From assembly GCA_028277325.1 (NCBI GenBank), contig JANQGL010000464.1, forward strand, positions 1 to 7,555: a stretch of DNA of 7,555 nt. The letters run 5' to 3'. Below are positions 5,936 through 7,555 of this stretch, piece after piece (position 1 is the first letter of the stretch; each line of letters begins with the position of its first letter). The notes beneath the pieces were generated by a model, which was not told where the DNA came from, made no database searches, and worked only from the letters and a program-made list of their open reading frames with translations. The DNA comes from Magnetospira sp. Its GTDB lineage: Bacteria; Pseudomonadota; Alphaproteobacteria; Rhodospirillales; Magnetospiraceae. The position numbers and the translations under genes were made by a program.

Positions 5936-6640
5936 TCAATCGTCGAGCAGGATGTTGACGCGGCGGTTCCGGCGGCCCTTGTTCTCGATCTTGCCGACCT
6001 TGACGCGGCCGATCTCGGCGGTGGACGAGACATGGGTGCCGCCGCAGGGCTGGCGGTCCACCCCCGCCACCTCGATCAGCCGCACCCGGCCGCCGTCGCG
6101 CGGCGGCTGCACGGCGAGCGTGCGCACCATGTCGGGGTCGGAGTCCAGCTCGGCGTCGTCGATCCACGCGGCCGTCAGCGGATGGTCCTCGGCCACCAGC
6201 CGGTTGAGCGCCTCGGTCAGCGCCGCCTTGTCCGGCGACTCCGCGAGGTCGAAGTCGAGCCGCGCCTTGTCGGCCGCGATCCGGCCGCCGGTCACCGGGG
6301 CGTCGATCAGCGAACACAACAGGTGCAGGGCGCTGTGCAGGCGCATGTGGCGGTGGCGGCGGTCCCAGTCGATCTCGGCGGTGACCTCGGCGCCTTCGGT
6401 CGGCAACGGGGCGCCGCCGGCGATCCGGTGGACGATGCCGAACGCGCCCTTCATCGTGTCGACGACGGCGATCCGGCGGCCGTCGGCCAGCACCAGGGCC
6501 CCGGTGTCGCCCGGCTGGCCGCCGCCGGCCGGATAGAACACGGTGCGGTCGAGCACCACGCCCGCGTCGTCGGCGCGGCGCACCGTGGCGGTGCACTGGC
6601 GCCGGTAGGGATCGGTCCGGAACAGGTCCTCGGTGGTCAT
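5936..6640 (-). CDS. alaX: AlaX-type alanyl-tRNA editing hydrolase
   Basis: AlaX proteins are free-standing relatives of the alanyl-tRNA synthetase editing domain. They hydrolyse Ser-tRNA(Ala) or Gly-tRNA(Ala) and so limit mistranslation. The 234-residue product has the N-terminal glycine-rich block FYPAGGGQPGDTG (35-47) seen in medium-length AlaX forms. It also has the zinc site: HSALH (H102, H106) and CGGTH (C199, H203). All four metal ligands are present, so it should be active. The C-terminus GRVKVGKIENKGRRNRRV matches the family. It has no aminoacylation or C-Ala domain, so it is not a broken alaS. ATG 6640 is preceded by GGAG at 8 nt and lies 2 bp past the parA-like stop, suggesting translational coupling. 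Specificity for serine versus glycine cannot be read from this alone. Confidence 0.93.
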   Translation of the reverse strand: MTTEDLFRTDPYRRQCTATVRRADDAGVVLDRTVFYPAGGGQPGDTGALVLADGRRIAVVDTMKGAFGIVHRIAGGAPLPTEGAEVTAEIDWDRRHRHMRLHSALHLLCSLIDAPVTGGRIAADKARLDFDLAESPDKAALTEALNRLVAEDHPLTAAWIDDAELDSDPDMVRTLAVQPPRDGGRVRLIEVAGVDRQPCGGTHVSSTAEIGRVKVGKIENKGRRNRRVNILLDD

Positions 6641-6642
6641 CG

Positions 6643-7275
6643 TCAGGTCTCCGCGCGGTCGGCCAGGAACTGGATCAGCGGCGCCCATTCGTCCACGTAG
6701 GGGGCGACGCGGCCGCCGCGCATCTCGAACAGGCTGCTGCCCTCGGCCGCCGCGGTCACGTAGAGCTGGGTGTCGCGCAGCTGGGCGACCACCGGGAAGT
6801 CCTGGGCGGCGAGGAAGGATTCCAGGTGATCGACGGCGCGCGAGCGCAGGCGCACCCGGTTGGCGACGAAGGCCACCCCCCGCTTGTGCTTGCGGATCGC
6901 CTTGATCTTGTCGAGATGGCGCAGGAAGCGGGCGATGCCGTCCTCGTCGAACGCCGAGGCGAGGGTCGGGATGACCACCACGTCCGACCGCCTGACCAGA
7001 TCCTGCACCGCGGTGCCGCGCATCGCCGCGCCGGCGTCGACCACCAGGCGTTCGATTCGTTTCGGCACCTTGGGATCGCCCTTGCTCATGTCGAGGCCGA
7101 GGATCGGCGCCAGGCCGGGCGGCCGGCGGCCGAGCCAGGCGAGCGAACTGCGCTGGCGGTCCAGGTCGGCGATCGCGGTGGGATGCCCGAGGCGGGCGTA
7201 ATGCGCCGCCAGATGGGTGGCGACGGTGGACTTGCCGACCCCGCCCTTGGTGTTGGCCACCGCGACCACGAACAT
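6643..7275 (-). CDS. Orphan ParA/MinD-type ATPase
   Basis: This 210-residue protein is a minimal deviant Walker-A ATPase. The P-loop TKGGVGKST (9-17) carries signature lysine K10, which marks ATPases that dimerise on ATP. The A' motif IADLDRQRSS (35-44) and a Walker B-like LVVDAGAAMRG (77-87) with D80 follow. VAFVANRVRLRSRA (134-147) is the usual later ParA block. There is no N-terminal DNA-binding helix-turn-helix, so it resembles small orphan or cargo-positioning ParA proteins rather than the chromosomal ParA of the parABS system. No parB or parS is visible nearby. ATG 7275 has a strong GGGAGGA upstream, and that signal overlaps the end of the glycosyltransferase gene. Such ATPases typically form gradients on the nucleoid or membrane to position a partner. 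Here the partner is unknown; the glycosyltransferase product is a guess. Confidence 0.92.
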   Translation of the reverse strand: MFVVAVANTKGGVGKSTVATHLAAHYARLGHPTAIADLDRQRSSLAWLGRRPPGLAPILGLDMSKGDPKVPKRIERLVVDAGAAMRGTAVQDLVRRSDVVVIPTLASAFDEDGIARFLRHLDKIKAIRKHKRGVAFVANRVRLRSRAVDHLESFLAAQDFPVVAQLRDTQLYVTAAAEGSSLFEMRGGRVAPYVDEWAPLIQFLADRAET

Positions 7276-7280
7276 GCGCC

Positions 7281-7555
7281 CTATCCTCCCGCGTCGCGCC
7301 GCGCCAGGGCGGGCAGCATGTAGTCGCGCACCCGGGCGGCATAGGTATGACCCCGATCATAGACCGGGCCGGCGGCGCGGGCCAGCGACTCCAGGTCGTC
7401 CGGGCGGGCCAGCCAGCGGGCCAGCCGGGCGCCGGTCGCCGCCGGGTCGCCGGGATCCTGGTAGAGGATCGTCGCGCCGTCGGCGAAGTCGCGCGCCAGG
7501 AAATCGCTGCGGCTGGTGCAGACGGCGGCGCCGACGCTCATCGCGCTGCCGATCC
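7281..7555 (-). CDS. C-terminal part of a probable GT-B glycosyltransferase, 5' end beyond the window
   Basis: Ninety residues are visible, in frame to the right edge. The pattern IGSAMSVGAAVCTSR, then ATILYQDPGDPAA, then ARLARWLARPDDLESLARAA and a final HTYAARVRDYM resembles the C-terminal half of GT-B glycosyltransferases. There a small residue-rich loop precedes a strand, and helices with the ending HTY..R close the fold, as in CgeB-like/group 1 enzymes. The nucleotide-sugar binding residues and the whole N-terminal domain are off the window, so donor and acceptor cannot be assigned. The stop TAG at 7283-7281 lies 5 bp before the ParA-like start, making this the first visible gene of the operon. 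The operon promoter must be outside the window. Confidence 0.6.
   Translation of the reverse strand, partial: IGSAMSVGAAVCTSRSDFLARDFADGATILYQDPGDPAATGARLARWLARPDDLESLARAAGPVYDRGHTYAARVRDYMLPALARRDAGG

Noticed and set aside
5448..6596. 382-codon minus-strand frame ending in the GNAT protein
   Set aside because: The upstream portion is AlaX read out of frame; the GNAT domain starts at ATG 5930.
5936..7360. 474-codon minus-strand frame covering ParA and AlaX
   Set aside because: It reads ParA out of frame before entering AlaX. AlaX has its own start and ribosome binding site at 6640, so this is not a fusion protein.
1370..7555. CRISPR arrays, insertion-sequence ends, attachment sites or toxin-antitoxin pairs
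   Set aside because: I saw no regularly spaced repeats, transposase motifs, or long direct or inverted repeats apart from the terminal fold-back at 1-93. The tRNA-Leu is intact, and no duplicated 3' end was seen.

Overview
The window is very GC-rich (by eye about 70%) and dense with genes. Its gene families, codon use and tRNA promoter style suggest an alphaproteobacterium, probably Rhodospirillales-like; this is inferred from the sequence without any database search. A gene is cut at each end, and base 1 opens a perfect fold-back repeat, so the window may be a whole short contig rather than a slice of a finished genome.

Layout. Bases 1-1230 (minus) encode a receiver-PAS-HisKA sensor kinase that loses its catalytic domain at the left edge. 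A 136-bp spacer upstream of it holds a PHO-box-like direct repeat. Next, all on minus, come the magnesium channel/transporter gene mgtE (1367-2779) and a complete tRNA-Leu(GAG) with encoded CCA (2963-3049) and its own promoter (3082-3110). Divergent from the tRNA is a two-gene plus-strand unit: lipB (3170-3826), overlapped by 4 bp by a lipoprotein alpha/beta hydrolase (3823-4689). It converges on greB (4700-5239, minus) with only 10 bp between the stop codons. The right third is a tight minus-strand operon: glycosyltransferase C-terminus (7281-7555), orphan ParA-like ATPase (6643-7275), AlaX-type alanyl-tRNA editing protein (5936-6640) and GNAT acetyltransferase (5448-5930), with gaps of 5, 2 and 5 bp.

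How the genes work together. Most are housekeeping: Mg2+ uptake, lipoate attachment, rescue of stalled RNA polymerase, and mistranslation control. The less ordinary points are the orphan ParA inside a glycosyltransferase/tRNA-editing/acetyltransferase operon, the serine-hydrolase lipoprotein coupled to lipB, and the PHO-box-like site before the kinase. I see no CRISPR array, insertion sequence, phage gene or clear defence system. No gap between genes exceeds about 210 bp. I did not find a convincing undescribed system; the best candidate for follow-up is the ParA operon.
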